From NCBI GenBank assembly GCA_030621455.1, contig JAUXHQ010000011.1:1-15747 (forward strand): a DNA stretch of 15,747 bases, written 5' to 3'. The notes beneath the pieces are model-generated. The model was not told the origin of the DNA. It worked only from the letters and a program-made list of their open reading frames with translations, and searched no databases. The DNA comes from Deltaproteobacteria bacterium. Its GTDB lineage: Bacteria; Desulfobacterota; UBA8473. Both the position numbers and the translations under genes were made by a program. Numbering within the stretch: position 1 is the first letter of the stretch; every line of letters begins with the position of its first letter. This document shows positions 6,299 through 14,275 of the stretch, piece after piece.

Positions 6299-8023
6299 TC
6301 ACTTTACCCTCAACGTTCTAATCCTGTTTATGGCCGCTGCCACCTCAAATATCCTGGGAAGCGCATAATTCCCCATCTTGCGCGGGGAAAGGGTGTCGAG
6401 TCCCGCAGCTTCCAGGTCTGTCATCACCCTGTCCAGACCAACTTTGAGGGTGTCGCCCTCCTCTAAATATCTTTGGGAGTAGTAGTAGATAATATCCCCT
6501 ATGGCTCTGGTCTGGCTGGTATCGAGAAGCTGTTCAACATAGTAAAGGTCGATGGACGTTCTGCCGTACAGAATATTCTTAAGGCCTTTGACGTCTATCT
6601 TCACGTCTCTCTTGCCCCTTTGAGGGTTGAAACTCCCGGACAACGGTACCCTATGGGAAACCTTTCCAAAACCGGTCCCGCCTTCCTTCTTCCTTCCACT
6701 CTTAAACCTTTGTACAATCTCCTCGGTTCTAGCCGTAACATCCCCCGGTCTGTATCCATCGAGCATCAATACCGTATCTGCCACATCAAAATAGTCGCCC
6801 GATCCACCCATGACCAGGATGGTGGAAACCCCCAGTTCTGTATAGAGTTGCCTAGCCTTGTCAATGAAAGGTGTGATCGGTTCCTTATCCTTAGAGACCA
6901 ATGCCTGCATACGGAGGTCTCTTATCATGAAATTGGTAGCGGATGTGTCTTCATCCATCAAGAGAACCGATGCCCCCACCTCCAGGGCCTCCATAATATT
7001 GGCTGTCTGAGACGTACTTCCGCTTGCATTATCGGTACAAAACCCGGTAGTATCTTTGCCAAAGGGCAGGTTCCGTATGAAAGGGCTTATGTCCACCTTT
7101 TCAATCCGTCTTCCGTCCTCGGCCCTTATCTTCACGGCCCCCGGATGCGTTACGGCATATTCCCTTCCGTCTCCGGGAAGATGACAATATATTGCCCTTT
7201 CTATGGCATTCAAGAGGGTGGATTTCCCGTGAAATCCACCCCCCACTATCAATGTAATCCCTTTCGGGATACCCATCCCCCTTATTCTTCCTCTGTTAGT
7301 GGTGATGAATTCAACCTCAAGAGAGGATGGCGTTTCGAACGGAACGATATGCCCCGAAGGGTCGGGGGAGCGTGAGAGTGGCTGGTCGTCTATCCCGCTT
7401 CTGCGGGGAAGAATGGAGCCGTTGGCTGTGAATGAAACCAAGCCATGATTGTCCAACTGCCCCCTGATGAACTCCTGGTCTTCAACAACCTCGATATGAT
7501 TTGTCAGGTGTTTTGAATTCAGTCTCTGGAATTCCAGAGACCTTTTTACCAACCCCGGGACTTCACTGAAGAACATCTCAGAAGCCTCCCTCGATAGAAT
7601 CGTCCTTCCCGAAGCAGGCAACCCCATCACAAACCTGGCCTCCACTGAATCCTCGCCAATCAAGACAGACGTCCTTTCGAGCACCTCCTGCCCGGGCCTA
7701 TCAATATCTATGATTCCACTGTTTCCTATCCCTCTGTTCCCTTTGACGCAATCCCTTACGGCTTTCTTGAATTGCCTTGTAAGGTAATCACTCAAAGCAA
7801 TCCTTCTTGTTTTGGTACTGATTAGTGAACCTGGAAACTTCGCCGTTACTTGTGGCACCCTAACCCGCACCCTGGAAGGAGAGGCAAACGGGTCACCCTG
7901 GACATGGTCTATACATAGAACGAATTGCGCGAAGTCGTATTCCCCCTTGATGTCCTTATACGCTTTGTATCCTTTTCTGTCTATCCGGTTCAGTGTCTTA
8001 CGGAGGTCTTCCCTGGATCTCAT
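6299..8023 (-). CDS. ABC-class P-loop ATPase (COG3044 family)
   Basis: A 574-residue soluble protein of the predicted ABC-class ATPase family (COG3044). I chose the ATG at 8023 because GGAG lies 8 nt upstream and the family typically opens with a sequence like MRSREDLRKTLNRI; a longer reading from 8104 begins at a TTG without a ribosome site. Visible motifs are Walker A GGGFHGKST (261-269), the signature-like SGSTSQ (334-339) and Walker B VLLMDEDTSATNF (353-365), with the unusual DED in place of DEP. The N-terminal ~240 residues are family-specific. A trypanosome homologue, MRB1590, is a dimeric RNA-binding ATPase of the mitochondrial editing machinery; the bacterial role is unknown to me. 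It is coupled to yjbQ 22 nt downstream, and an RNA-related role is only an inference. Confidence 0.88.
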   Translation of the reverse strand: MRSREDLRKTLNRIDRKGYKAYKDIKGEYDFAQFVLCIDHVQGDPFASPSRVRVRVPQVTAKFPGSLISTKTRRIALSDYLTRQFKKAVRDCVKGNRGIGNSGIIDIDRPGQEVLERTSVLIGEDSVEARFVMGLPASGRTILSREASEMFFSEVPGLVKRSLEFQRLNSKHLTNHIEVVEDQEFIRGQLDNHGLVSFTANGSILPRRSGIDDQPLSRSPDPSGHIVPFETPSSLEVEFITTNRGRIRGMGIPKGITLIVGGGFHGKSTLLNAIERAIYCHLPGDGREYAVTHPGAVKIRAEDGRRIEKVDISPFIRNLPFGKDTTGFCTDNASGSTSQTANIMEALEVGASVLLMDEDTSATNFMIRDLRMQALVSKDKEPITPFIDKARQLYTELGVSTILVMGGSGDYFDVADTVLMLDGYRPGDVTARTEEIVQRFKSGRKKEGGTGFGKVSHRVPLSGSFNPQRGKRDVKIDVKGLKNILYGRTSIDLYYVEQLLDTSQTRAIGDIIYYYSQRYLEEGDTLKVGLDRVMTDLEAAGLDTLSPRKMGNYALPRIFEVAAAINRIRTLRVK

Positions 8024-8113
8024 CTCTTGTTCTCCAAAAAGCGATTCCTGGGTGGTTTCCTTCAATGGTAATAATAATGTAAATCCCCAGCACTCCATCT
8101 GCAACTAACGCCA

Positions 8114-9208
8114 CTATGCGGCGCATATCCCATAAAGGGGCAGAATGTCACGAATCACGGTCAGGCGATGCGCCTGCAGGGCATCGTGAAACAGCTTCCA
8201 ATCACTTCCCAGAAACGACGGGTCATAGGGGAAGACGTCGCTTTTCTTGTCTTTCTTCTTACGCGTTCCCAAGGTCTGATATTTCCATGAACCCACACCC
8301 TTTGCCCGGTACTCGATCTTTGTCGGCGGAAAGCTGAAATAACCCTCACCGATCCTCTTGAGCCATTCGCCATGACGGGCATCTCCATCTTCATCTGTAA
8401 TCGATCTCAGCAGTTGGGAAATCTTCTCATGATCTACCGGAGGCAGGCCCGGTACGCTAGCTTCCGGGTCACCGACACGAAAACGCTGCATAGCCTTGCA
8501 CATCTCATTGGCTGCCTCGTAAAAATCGGTTGGATTGTCCCGTTCCACCGGATTTCCGTTGGTGTCCTTGTACTTCCATTTCAGGTAAGGGAGGTCCGGA
8601 TAGCTGAGTGCGGCGCCATGGCCCAGGGGTAAGACGTCACCGACAAATTTACCTGCGTTTTCATCAAAAAGGTCGCCAAAAAAGTTTTTGAGCTTTGACA
8701 AGAAGCCGGTATCCGGTTGATCGTTGTCGTCGAGCGCGGTAATGTCGTTTACGTCATGAACGATACCGGCAAACCCCTGGTGTGCCCACGTGTCCGCATA
8801 CACGTGCATGGTGATACCGAGCCGGTGAAGCCCGTAAAGGGCGTTCCTTTCCTCGATGCATGCCCGTATCATATCTTTTGCCACAGAGCTGTTGGGTTGA
8901 CAGATGATTTTTTTGACGAAGGACCCGTCAGGGTTTTCACCTGCCTTTTTCCCCCCATTTCCAGGGAGAAAGTGAAAGGGTATCCACACAAAATGATTGG
9001 CGAGTTCGTTAAAATTTCTGTAGTCCAGGGTCTTGTGAGCTGAACTGATACGAGAGTACATGGCATTGTTTTGAAATTTAATGGTGCCGCTGTTGGTCGC
9101 GTCGTCCACGTACTGTGAGCAATAGGCGATGGTCTCGGCCTCTCGATGGCCAAATGCAGCCAGGCGGGCCACCGTGTACGTTACAGCATGATGAAAGTCT
9201 ATTTGCAT
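8114..9208 (-). CDS. DUF6765 family protein with metal-binding-like histidines
   Basis: A 364-residue soluble protein beginning MQIDFHHAVTY, which I recognise as the DUF6765 type. No reaction is established for this family. Candidate metal ligands recur in the spacing seen in zinc-dependent phospholipase C / S1-P1 nuclease folds: Asp4, His6 and His7 at the N-terminus, HVYADTWAHQGF at 135-146 (His135, Asp139, His143), DVLPLGHG at 191-198, and His341 and His347 near the end. A catalytic metal-hydrolase role is therefore inferred, not shown. There is no signal peptide, whereas classical members of those hydrolase families are secreted. AAGGAGG precedes the ATG. The gap to the SCP-2-like gene is 19 nt, so it belongs to the glycyl radical enzyme transcript. 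Confidence 0.8.
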   Translation of the reverse strand: MQIDFHHAVTYTVARLAAFGHREAETIAYCSQYVDDATNSGTIKFQNNAMYSRISSAHKTLDYRNFNELANHFVWIPFHFLPGNGGKKAGENPDGSFVKKIICQPNSSVAKDMIRACIEERNALYGLHRLGITMHVYADTWAHQGFAGIVHDVNDITALDDNDQPDTGFLSKLKNFFGDLFDENAGKFVGDVLPLGHGAALSYPDLPYLKWKYKDTNGNPVERDNPTDFYEAANEMCKAMQRFRVGDPEASVPGLPPVDHEKISQLLRSITDEDGDARHGEWLKRIGEGYFSFPPTKIEYRAKGVGSWKYQTLGTRKKKDKKSDVFPYDPSFLGSDWKLFHDALQAHRLTVIRDILPLYGICAA

Positions 9209-9227
9209 TTTCTCTACCTCCTTTTCA

Positions 9228-9635
9228 CTACAACTGGCCCGTCACCATCAGCTGAAGGTGTTTGGCCATGTAAGCAAATTTGTACATGTAGTTGAAATTG
9301 CCGTCCACCACCACGTCCTGCCTCAGGATAGAACCAAGTATGTCGGGTTTTGGTGAGAAGATAAAATCCCTAAGGGCCTTGGCGCTTCTGAAACTGATGG
9401 TGATATCCGTGTCGCCTATCTCCTTTTCCATTACTTTCATCCTGCCGTCTTCAAAAATAGCCGCAACAGTAATTTTGCCGTCCCTGCTCTTGAAAAGGTA
9501 CCTTCCTTCAAAACTTTCTATGTTCTTCCTTAAATCCCTGTTGAAAAAATAAGAGATCCGCATTGCATTGAGAAGCAATTCGAGGAACTCCTCCGTTATT
9601 TCAGAGTCAAAAGACTCAAAAATATCTTTCAACAT
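9228..9635 (-). CDS. SCP-2-like lipid/sterol-carrier domain protein
   Basis: A 135-residue protein. I chose the ATG at 9635 because AGGAGG lies 5 nt upstream; extending to 9698 would overlap the preceding gene and add 21 residues unlike a domain start. The second half carries a pattern typical of SCP-2 (sterol carrier protein 2-like) domains: a strand pair, then ITISFRSAKALRDFIF, DILGSILR, and DVVVDGNFNYMYKFAYMAKHL near the end. Such domains bind hydrophobic ligands in a tunnel. It begins 10 nt after the glycyl radical enzyme stop, so it is translationally coupled to it; binding of a hydrophobic substrate or product is a reasonable guess. It ends 19 nt before DUF6765. Confidence 0.75.
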   Translation of the reverse strand: MLKDIFESFDSEITEEFLELLLNAMRISYFFNRDLRKNIESFEGRYLFKSRDGKITVAAIFEDGRMKVMEKEIGDTDITISFRSAKALRDFIFSPKPDILGSILRQDVVVDGNFNYMYKFAYMAKHLQLMVTGQL

Positions 9636-9645
9636 CACAACCTCC

Positions 9646-12144
9646 TTATTCATATGACAGCATGTCTTTGTTCTTTTCGGGAAAGGGAACCGCCTCACCC
9701 GTCTTTATGTCGTAGGCCGTCCTTGTGATGATCTCATCCTTCATGGCCTCGTTCAGGTCCTTGAAGTAAGCCGAGTAACCGGAAACCCTGACAAGGAGTT
9801 CAGGGTAATCGTCAGGGGCTTCCTTTGCCTTGATCAGGTCATCGTATGACATGATGTTGAACTGCACGTGCAGGCCGCCATGTTTGCAATATGCCTCAAC
9901 GGCCTGCCCAAGCGTTTCAATGTCTTTGTCAGTGGGCACCGATGGGTACTTGAGATTGAGGGCTTCCCCGCTTGCTATGCATTTACTCTCAAGTCCGCCT
10001 ATCATCCTCAGTGATGTGGGGAGATCTCCGGCTGCCTGTGACACCGGAGTAATACCACTTGCCAATACCTGATAGGCCTTTCTGCCGTTCGGAAGGGCAC
10101 CTGCCAGTTTCCCCTGCCCCGCATGGTTGGTCATAGTCCAGTAACCGGGTCTGTACTTTCCGCCCCGATAGTTCACGTGACGCTGGTAAAAGTCATAGAT
10201 AAAGCGTATCAGCTTCTGCGAGTTCTCTTTGGCAATCCTTACATCCATGCCGTATTTGGGGGTACTGTTTACGAGGTAGGCATGAAGCTCTTCGTAGCCT
10301 TCGAAGTTCGCGGCAAGGGCTTTCTTGAGATCCGCAAAGGAACATTTTTTATCAACGAACACCGCCTGCTCAATGGCGTTCAGGGAGTCAACAGTGTCTG
10401 CAAATCCAATGTGCGTGGCTCCCGATGAGTTGTAGAGAGCCCCTCCGAATATGAGGTCCTTGCCTTCTTCCAAAGGGCCTTCAAAGAATGCGGAAAGGAG
10501 TGGCGACGGCAGAACTTCCTGGTATGCGCGTCCGAAATATTCATTGAGCTCAATCGCTTTTCCCGCAAGCCAGGCGAACTGGCTCTTAAATGCCCCCCAG
10601 AATTGATCAAAGTTTTCAAAGTGGGATGGATCCCCTGTAACCGGCCCTATCTGCTCGTCTCCGGTTACAGGTCTTTTCCCGTTGTTCAAGGTGAGTTCTA
10701 GCACGGAAACCAAGTTCAGCATGATCGCGCTGGAGGCGTCGTAACTTCTCCCCGGCACGCCCAGTTCCACGCATCCTATGACTGCATAGTCTCTAGCATG
10801 TTCAGTCTTTGTACCCTGCTCTTTGAGAACTTCGATGTTTGTAACATCGTTTAGAAAGGCCGGGACGGCCTTTGTATTGACAATGACCTCTGCAACCCTG
10901 TTTCTGTATCCCTTCGAGTTCTTCCCGAAGTGATAGCGGGCATTCAGGCTGGGGTCTCTTGTCTTCAGCAGTTCCGTTACCCTGAGCATAATGTAGGTGA
11001 GATCGTTGACAGCATCTTCTTCGTTTTCGTCTACTCCACCCACTGTCACGGCAGGCACCGTGCCGGCTCCCCCGAAGAGTTCTTCAGCAGTTTCCGGTAC
11101 AAGGTTGGTGTTGTCGTTCAGTTTGAGCCAGAGACAGCCCACCAGTTCCATGGCGTCTTCTATGGTCAAGTCCCCCTTGTCAATAGCTTCTCTGTAATAC
11201 TTGTAAAGGACCTGATCCAGCCTGCCTGGACTCATTGCCATGTTGATATTTTCTGCATGGATGGCAACCTGCACAAGCCAGATGGCGTTTACCGCTTCTC
11301 TGAAGTTCCTTGCCGGCTTTGCAGGAACCTGCTTGCACACTTCGGCCATATTGAGATAGTTCTCTTTCCTGGAGGGGTCCTGCTCTTTTTCGGCGAGCCT
11401 CGATGCCTCCTTGCTCAGGTTCTGAGCATAAGCGATGACCCCTTCCATGGCTATCTGTATGGCCTGGTAGAATTCGACCTTCTGTCGCTTTTCTTCATCG
11501 AGTCCCCCCTCGTTCTCGAGAGCCTTCTCCCTAGATGCGGCCTCCTCGATGATATGTTCCACCCCCTTTTCCAGAGCTACCGTATAACAGGGAATCGTGT
11601 GGGAGATACAACCTGCCTTGGTGGCAAGGAAAAAAACAATACGTTCAAATACCCTCATGCATTTTGGGTTGCCGTGTTTTTTTCTCGTGTACTCCAGGAT
11701 GTTTCGTTCCATCCAGTATGGATAGATCTTAAAATTCAGATCATCCGCTTCCTCCCTGGTCAGTTTCAGAGGGTTTTTCTCCCTGTCGCTGATGGTGTCG
11801 AGCTCCGGCCAGATGGTGAGCCCTGTCCACTCGGGATAGACCGGAGCGCTGAAAGGCTTTGAACCCGTTGTGCCTGCCAGCAGATTGTCATCGAAAAAGA
11901 GAGAGGCCTTTCTGGAAAGAAAGTATTTAGCGGCATTGGCATATCCGAGTTCTGCAGGCTCATCCTCCGGGGCATTCTCCAGGTATTTCGTATAATGCAT
12001 TGCCCGCTCTATGCAGACCGCAGGTTTTTCTTCCATAAGCCCCTCTCTGAGTCGATTGAGAAGAGGCAAATTGTCGAGGGTATATTCCGCCAAGGTGATG
12101 TCTTTAAGGGTAACTTTTGAAGCTGAAGTGTCTGAACCGTTCAT
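9646..12144 (-). CDS. Glycyl radical enzyme of the PFL-like lyase/dehydratase/decarboxylase superfamily
   Basis: An 832-residue, strictly anaerobic radical enzyme. Near the C-terminus VRVSGYSA (785-792) is the glycyl radical loop with Gly789. The catalytic cysteine is in GCVELG, with Cys458 and Glu460. The Cys-x-Glu pair marks non-PFL members, in which the glutamate acts as a general base (diol dehydratases, choline and isethionate lyases, aryl-acetate decarboxylases), rather than pyruvate formate-lyase with its two adjacent cysteines. Other conserved stretches are SPGRLDQ (305-311), NARYHFG (401-407) and GALPNGRKA (682-690). I cannot assign the substrate. AAAGGAGG precedes the ATG. The radical-SAM activating enzyme usually encoded alongside is absent here. 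The next gene, SCP-2-like, starts 10 nt after the stop. The upstream spacer has a sigma54-like site and an inverted repeat. Confidence 0.95.
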   Translation of the reverse strand: MNGSDTSASKVTLKDITLAEYTLDNLPLLNRLREGLMEEKPAVCIERAMHYTKYLENAPEDEPAELGYANAAKYFLSRKASLFFDDNLLAGTTGSKPFSAPVYPEWTGLTIWPELDTISDREKNPLKLTREEADDLNFKIYPYWMERNILEYTRKKHGNPKCMRVFERIVFFLATKAGCISHTIPCYTVALEKGVEHIIEEAASREKALENEGGLDEEKRQKVEFYQAIQIAMEGVIAYAQNLSKEASRLAEKEQDPSRKENYLNMAEVCKQVPAKPARNFREAVNAIWLVQVAIHAENINMAMSPGRLDQVLYKYYREAIDKGDLTIEDAMELVGCLWLKLNDNTNLVPETAEELFGGAGTVPAVTVGGVDENEEDAVNDLTYIMLRVTELLKTRDPSLNARYHFGKNSKGYRNRVAEVIVNTKAVPAFLNDVTNIEVLKEQGTKTEHARDYAVIGCVELGVPGRSYDASSAIMLNLVSVLELTLNNGKRPVTGDEQIGPVTGDPSHFENFDQFWGAFKSQFAWLAGKAIELNEYFGRAYQEVLPSPLLSAFFEGPLEEGKDLIFGGALYNSSGATHIGFADTVDSLNAIEQAVFVDKKCSFADLKKALAANFEGYEELHAYLVNSTPKYGMDVRIAKENSQKLIRFIYDFYQRHVNYRGGKYRPGYWTMTNHAGQGKLAGALPNGRKAYQVLASGITPVSQAAGDLPTSLRMIGGLESKCIASGEALNLKYPSVPTDKDIETLGQAVEAYCKHGGLHVQFNIMSYDDLIKAKEAPDDYPELLVRVSGYSAYFKDLNEAMKDEIITRTAYDIKTGEAVPFPEKNKDMLSYE

Positions 12145-12169
12145 AAGCGTACCTCCTTTGTATACTGAT

Positions 12170-12326
12170 CCAACTTAGGTTTTTCTTGGCACAAAAATTG
12201 TCTGGTTAATAACAAAATCAGGTAAGCCAAAGTGACAAAAGCTGTACTCCATTTTGTACACTTGATTTGTTAGAGTTAACAAAGTTGCAAGATAGCAAAA
12301 ATCATGCCTGGAAAAACCAAAGTTGG
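12170..12326. repeat. Inverted-repeat structure upstream of the glycyl radical enzyme
   Basis: The arms 12170-12190 and 12306-12326 are inverted copies matching at 18 of 21 positions, built on CCAACTTWGGTTTTTC. Inside is a smaller hairpin pairing AAGTGACAAAA (12230-12240) with TTTTGTACACTT (12252-12263), with one bulged base. The octamer GTACTCCA also occurs in both orientations (12244-12251 and, inverted, 12324-12331). The region occupies the whole 192-bp spacer between the lipoprotein and glycyl radical enzyme genes and could serve as terminator, operator or mobile repeat. Confidence 0.5.
12294..12309 (-). promoter_or_regulatory. Candidate sigma54 (-24/-12) promoter for the glycyl radical enzyme operon
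   Basis: Read on the - strand the site is AGGCATGATTTTTGCT. Compared with the consensus TGGCACGRNNNTTGCW it keeps the essential GG and GC at the correct 10-bp separation and matches 11 of 13 informative positions. Transcription would start about 12 nt beyond the GC, leaving a leader of about 140 nt before the ATG at 12144. The site overlaps the right arm of the inverted repeat. No enhancer-binding regulator is encoded in the window. Confidence 0.4.
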
Positions 12327-12336
12327 AGTACTATAA

Positions 12337-14199
12337 TCAATTAGTGTCAAACAAAATAAACTCCTTAATCGTATGCCAGTCGTCATCCATCAATATGAAA
12401 TAGCCGAAATTGTCATATCCATAGATGGCTGGGTCAGCGTCCGGGTCGTAGGGAACCTTCGGCTTGGTGGAATAGAGTAACTGACCAAGGTAGAGCCCAT
12501 CGGCAATTTTTACCAATTCGTCGCGACACAAGTTGTCCGGCGGCATGGTGTGAAACTCCGGCCACCGGTAGTTGAACAATAGCACGTCCCTGCCCTTGTT
12601 ATTAGGCATGACCGATTTTCCGTTCGTGGCGATGAAGTAAAAACATTTTACATAAATCTCTTCCCTTTTCTCCTTTTCATCAGGATACTCAACCACCATG
12701 CCGGCATTTTTCAGGTGTTCGATAAAGACAGTGACAGGAAGACTGATACCCAGGTCCTTTCTGTAGGTATTGGCCCCGAGAATGATCGGTTTTACTCCCT
12801 CATAATAACTTGCATCACTTCCGATATACCTCCCTAATTCCTCAACGGAGGTATTCAAAAAGGTCTTTCCTGTCCATGGTGAAAAGGGCCTGACTGCAGG
12901 GTACAAATCGTTCAGGACACTTCGATCGAATTTTCTCAGAAAACCGCCGTTCTTGAAGGAGACAACCCCACCGTGGAAAAAACCGTTGATGCCGTCAGGC
13001 CGTTTGCCGCACATAAAAATCTTGTGAAGCTCCTCAAAATATTCGTCCTTAAAGGAATCACCCTTCCGGATATGATCGTAGATGTCCTGAAGATAGTGAA
13101 GGATGGTTGCACGATCCCCCAGCTCATCTTGTATAGCCCGGCATTCATTGTTATCCTCGAAAGTGAAAGTGGTGAACTTTTCGCCCAGGTTTTCCGTAAC
13201 CGAGTACGCCAGTTCGGGGAAAAGTGCATCTTTCTCGTGAGCCCACGTGTCGTCCATGAGGGCAAAGTAGCCGAAATTCCTGTACTCATAGTCTTCGTTT
13301 CCTACTGCCGGATCATATTCCTTGAAAAGCCGTTTCCCGGATGTTGCATAGAAAAGCTTCCCGAGGAAAAGGCCGTCTGCTATTTCCACTATCTCGTCTA
13401 TGAGAAGCCTGTTGGGAAGGCGGTTGGCCAGGCTTTCCCACCGGTAATTCAAGGCCATGACTTCTTTTTGGGGGTGTTCGGGGGCAACGGAATGGGTCTT
13501 TTGAGCAATAAATAGGCCGCCCCTTGCGTGCAGCCATGACTCCTGTTTCCTGCCAGGGCTCGGAAGACCCTCCATGTCGATGATCACAGGCAACAGGTAG
13601 TTGGCAATGTTGTTGACAACACCCGAATTGTCTTTCCTGAAGGAGTTTATTCCAAGATAGGCTGTCTCTCTCGGGCCTTCAAAACCCCCTCGCAGTTCCC
13701 TGAGCCTTTCGCTATTCAGTGCCTTGAAGCTTTTTCCTGCCCAGGGAGATGTCCCGGAAAGCGCCCTTCCGTAGAGGGCCTGAACAACGTCATACTCTTT
13801 TCCGACTCCAAGTTTTCTGCGGGCATCTTCCAGCAGACCGTAAATGTCCCATCCTGACTTGAGGCTGATGGTGATGCCGTGAAAGTAGCCATCTATCTGC
13901 TCAGGAGGCTTGCCGCAAAGAAAGAGCTTATCGAGTTTTTTTGCTATTCTTCCGTGAGATGTGCCCTTGTTCAGAATCTCCGCATAGTAATGGAGTAGTA
14001 CCAGAGGAGTCTTTTTGCCTCTCATGTCCTGTGTGAGTATCTCCTGGAGAAGCGGGTTTGCCTTGTCACAGGATTCAACAAATGTAAAGGGGCGCAACAA
14101 CTCAACTCCACCCTCCGGCCCTGTCACAGTCTCCTGTCCTCGACTGCAGGCCAGAAGAAACAACACCGACAAAATTACGCATGTGGTCTTTGTCTTCAC
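12337..14199 (-). CDS. Lipoprotein of unknown family with two tandem ~270-residue modules
   Basis: A 620-residue protein that I do not recognise. The start is a GTG at 14199 with AGGAGG 8 nt upstream. It opens with basic residues, a hydrophobic core and the lipobox LLAC (Cys18); the following Ser predicts the outer membrane. The rest is two diverged copies of one module, about 38-320 and 344-608. Matched blocks are KLFLCGKPPEQIDGYFHG with KIFMCGKRPDGINGFFHG, SPWAGKSF with SPWTGKTF, LGINSFRKD with LGANTYRKD, NYRWESL with NYRWPEF, EIADGLFLGKLFYAT with KIADGLYLGQLLYST, and NFGYFALMDDTW with NFGYFILMDDDW. Conserved His, Asp and Arg residues suggest a ligand- or metal-binding fold, but no catalytic signature is identifiable. 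It follows the EndoU gene by 76 nt. Confidence 0.88.
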   Translation of the reverse strand: MKTKTTCVILSVLFLLACSRGQETVTGPEGGVELLRPFTFVESCDKANPLLQEILTQDMRGKKTPLVLLHYYAEILNKGTSHGRIAKKLDKLFLCGKPPEQIDGYFHGITISLKSGWDIYGLLEDARRKLGVGKEYDVVQALYGRALSGTSPWAGKSFKALNSERLRELRGGFEGPRETAYLGINSFRKDNSGVVNNIANYLLPVIIDMEGLPSPGRKQESWLHARGGLFIAQKTHSVAPEHPQKEVMALNYRWESLANRLPNRLLIDEIVEIADGLFLGKLFYATSGKRLFKEYDPAVGNEDYEYRNFGYFALMDDTWAHEKDALFPELAYSVTENLGEKFTTFTFEDNNECRAIQDELGDRATILHYLQDIYDHIRKGDSFKDEYFEELHKIFMCGKRPDGINGFFHGGVVSFKNGGFLRKFDRSVLNDLYPAVRPFSPWTGKTFLNTSVEELGRYIGSDASYYEGVKPIILGANTYRKDLGISLPVTVFIEHLKNAGMVVEYPDEKEKREEIYVKCFYFIATNGKSVMPNNKGRDVLLFNYRWPEFHTMPPDNLCRDELVKIADGLYLGQLLYSTKPKVPYDPDADPAIYGYDNFGYFILMDDDWHTIKEFILFDTN

Positions 14200-14275
14200 A
14201 ACAAATACCTCCTGGTTTAAAAGTTTCCTCGATGACCTGAAGAATCTCAGGCTCTGTCAATTTCTTGGGCATCTC

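Noticed and set aside
6473..7375. 300-codon + strand open frame opposite the COG3044 ATPase
   Set aside because: It lies wholly within a gene with clear P-loop motifs on the other strand and its translation has no recognisable pattern.
10930..11862. 310-codon + strand open frame opposite the glycyl radical enzyme
   Set aside because: The - strand protein is unmistakable and continuous; the + frame is a codon-bias shadow.
14102..14272. Small - strand ORF of 56 codons starting MPKKLTEPEILQVIEE just after the EndoU stop
   Set aside because: The first ~20 residues look protein-like, but the AGGAG lies directly against the ATG with no spacing and the rest overlaps the lipoprotein signal peptide in another frame. 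Possibly a remnant; not supported as a gene.
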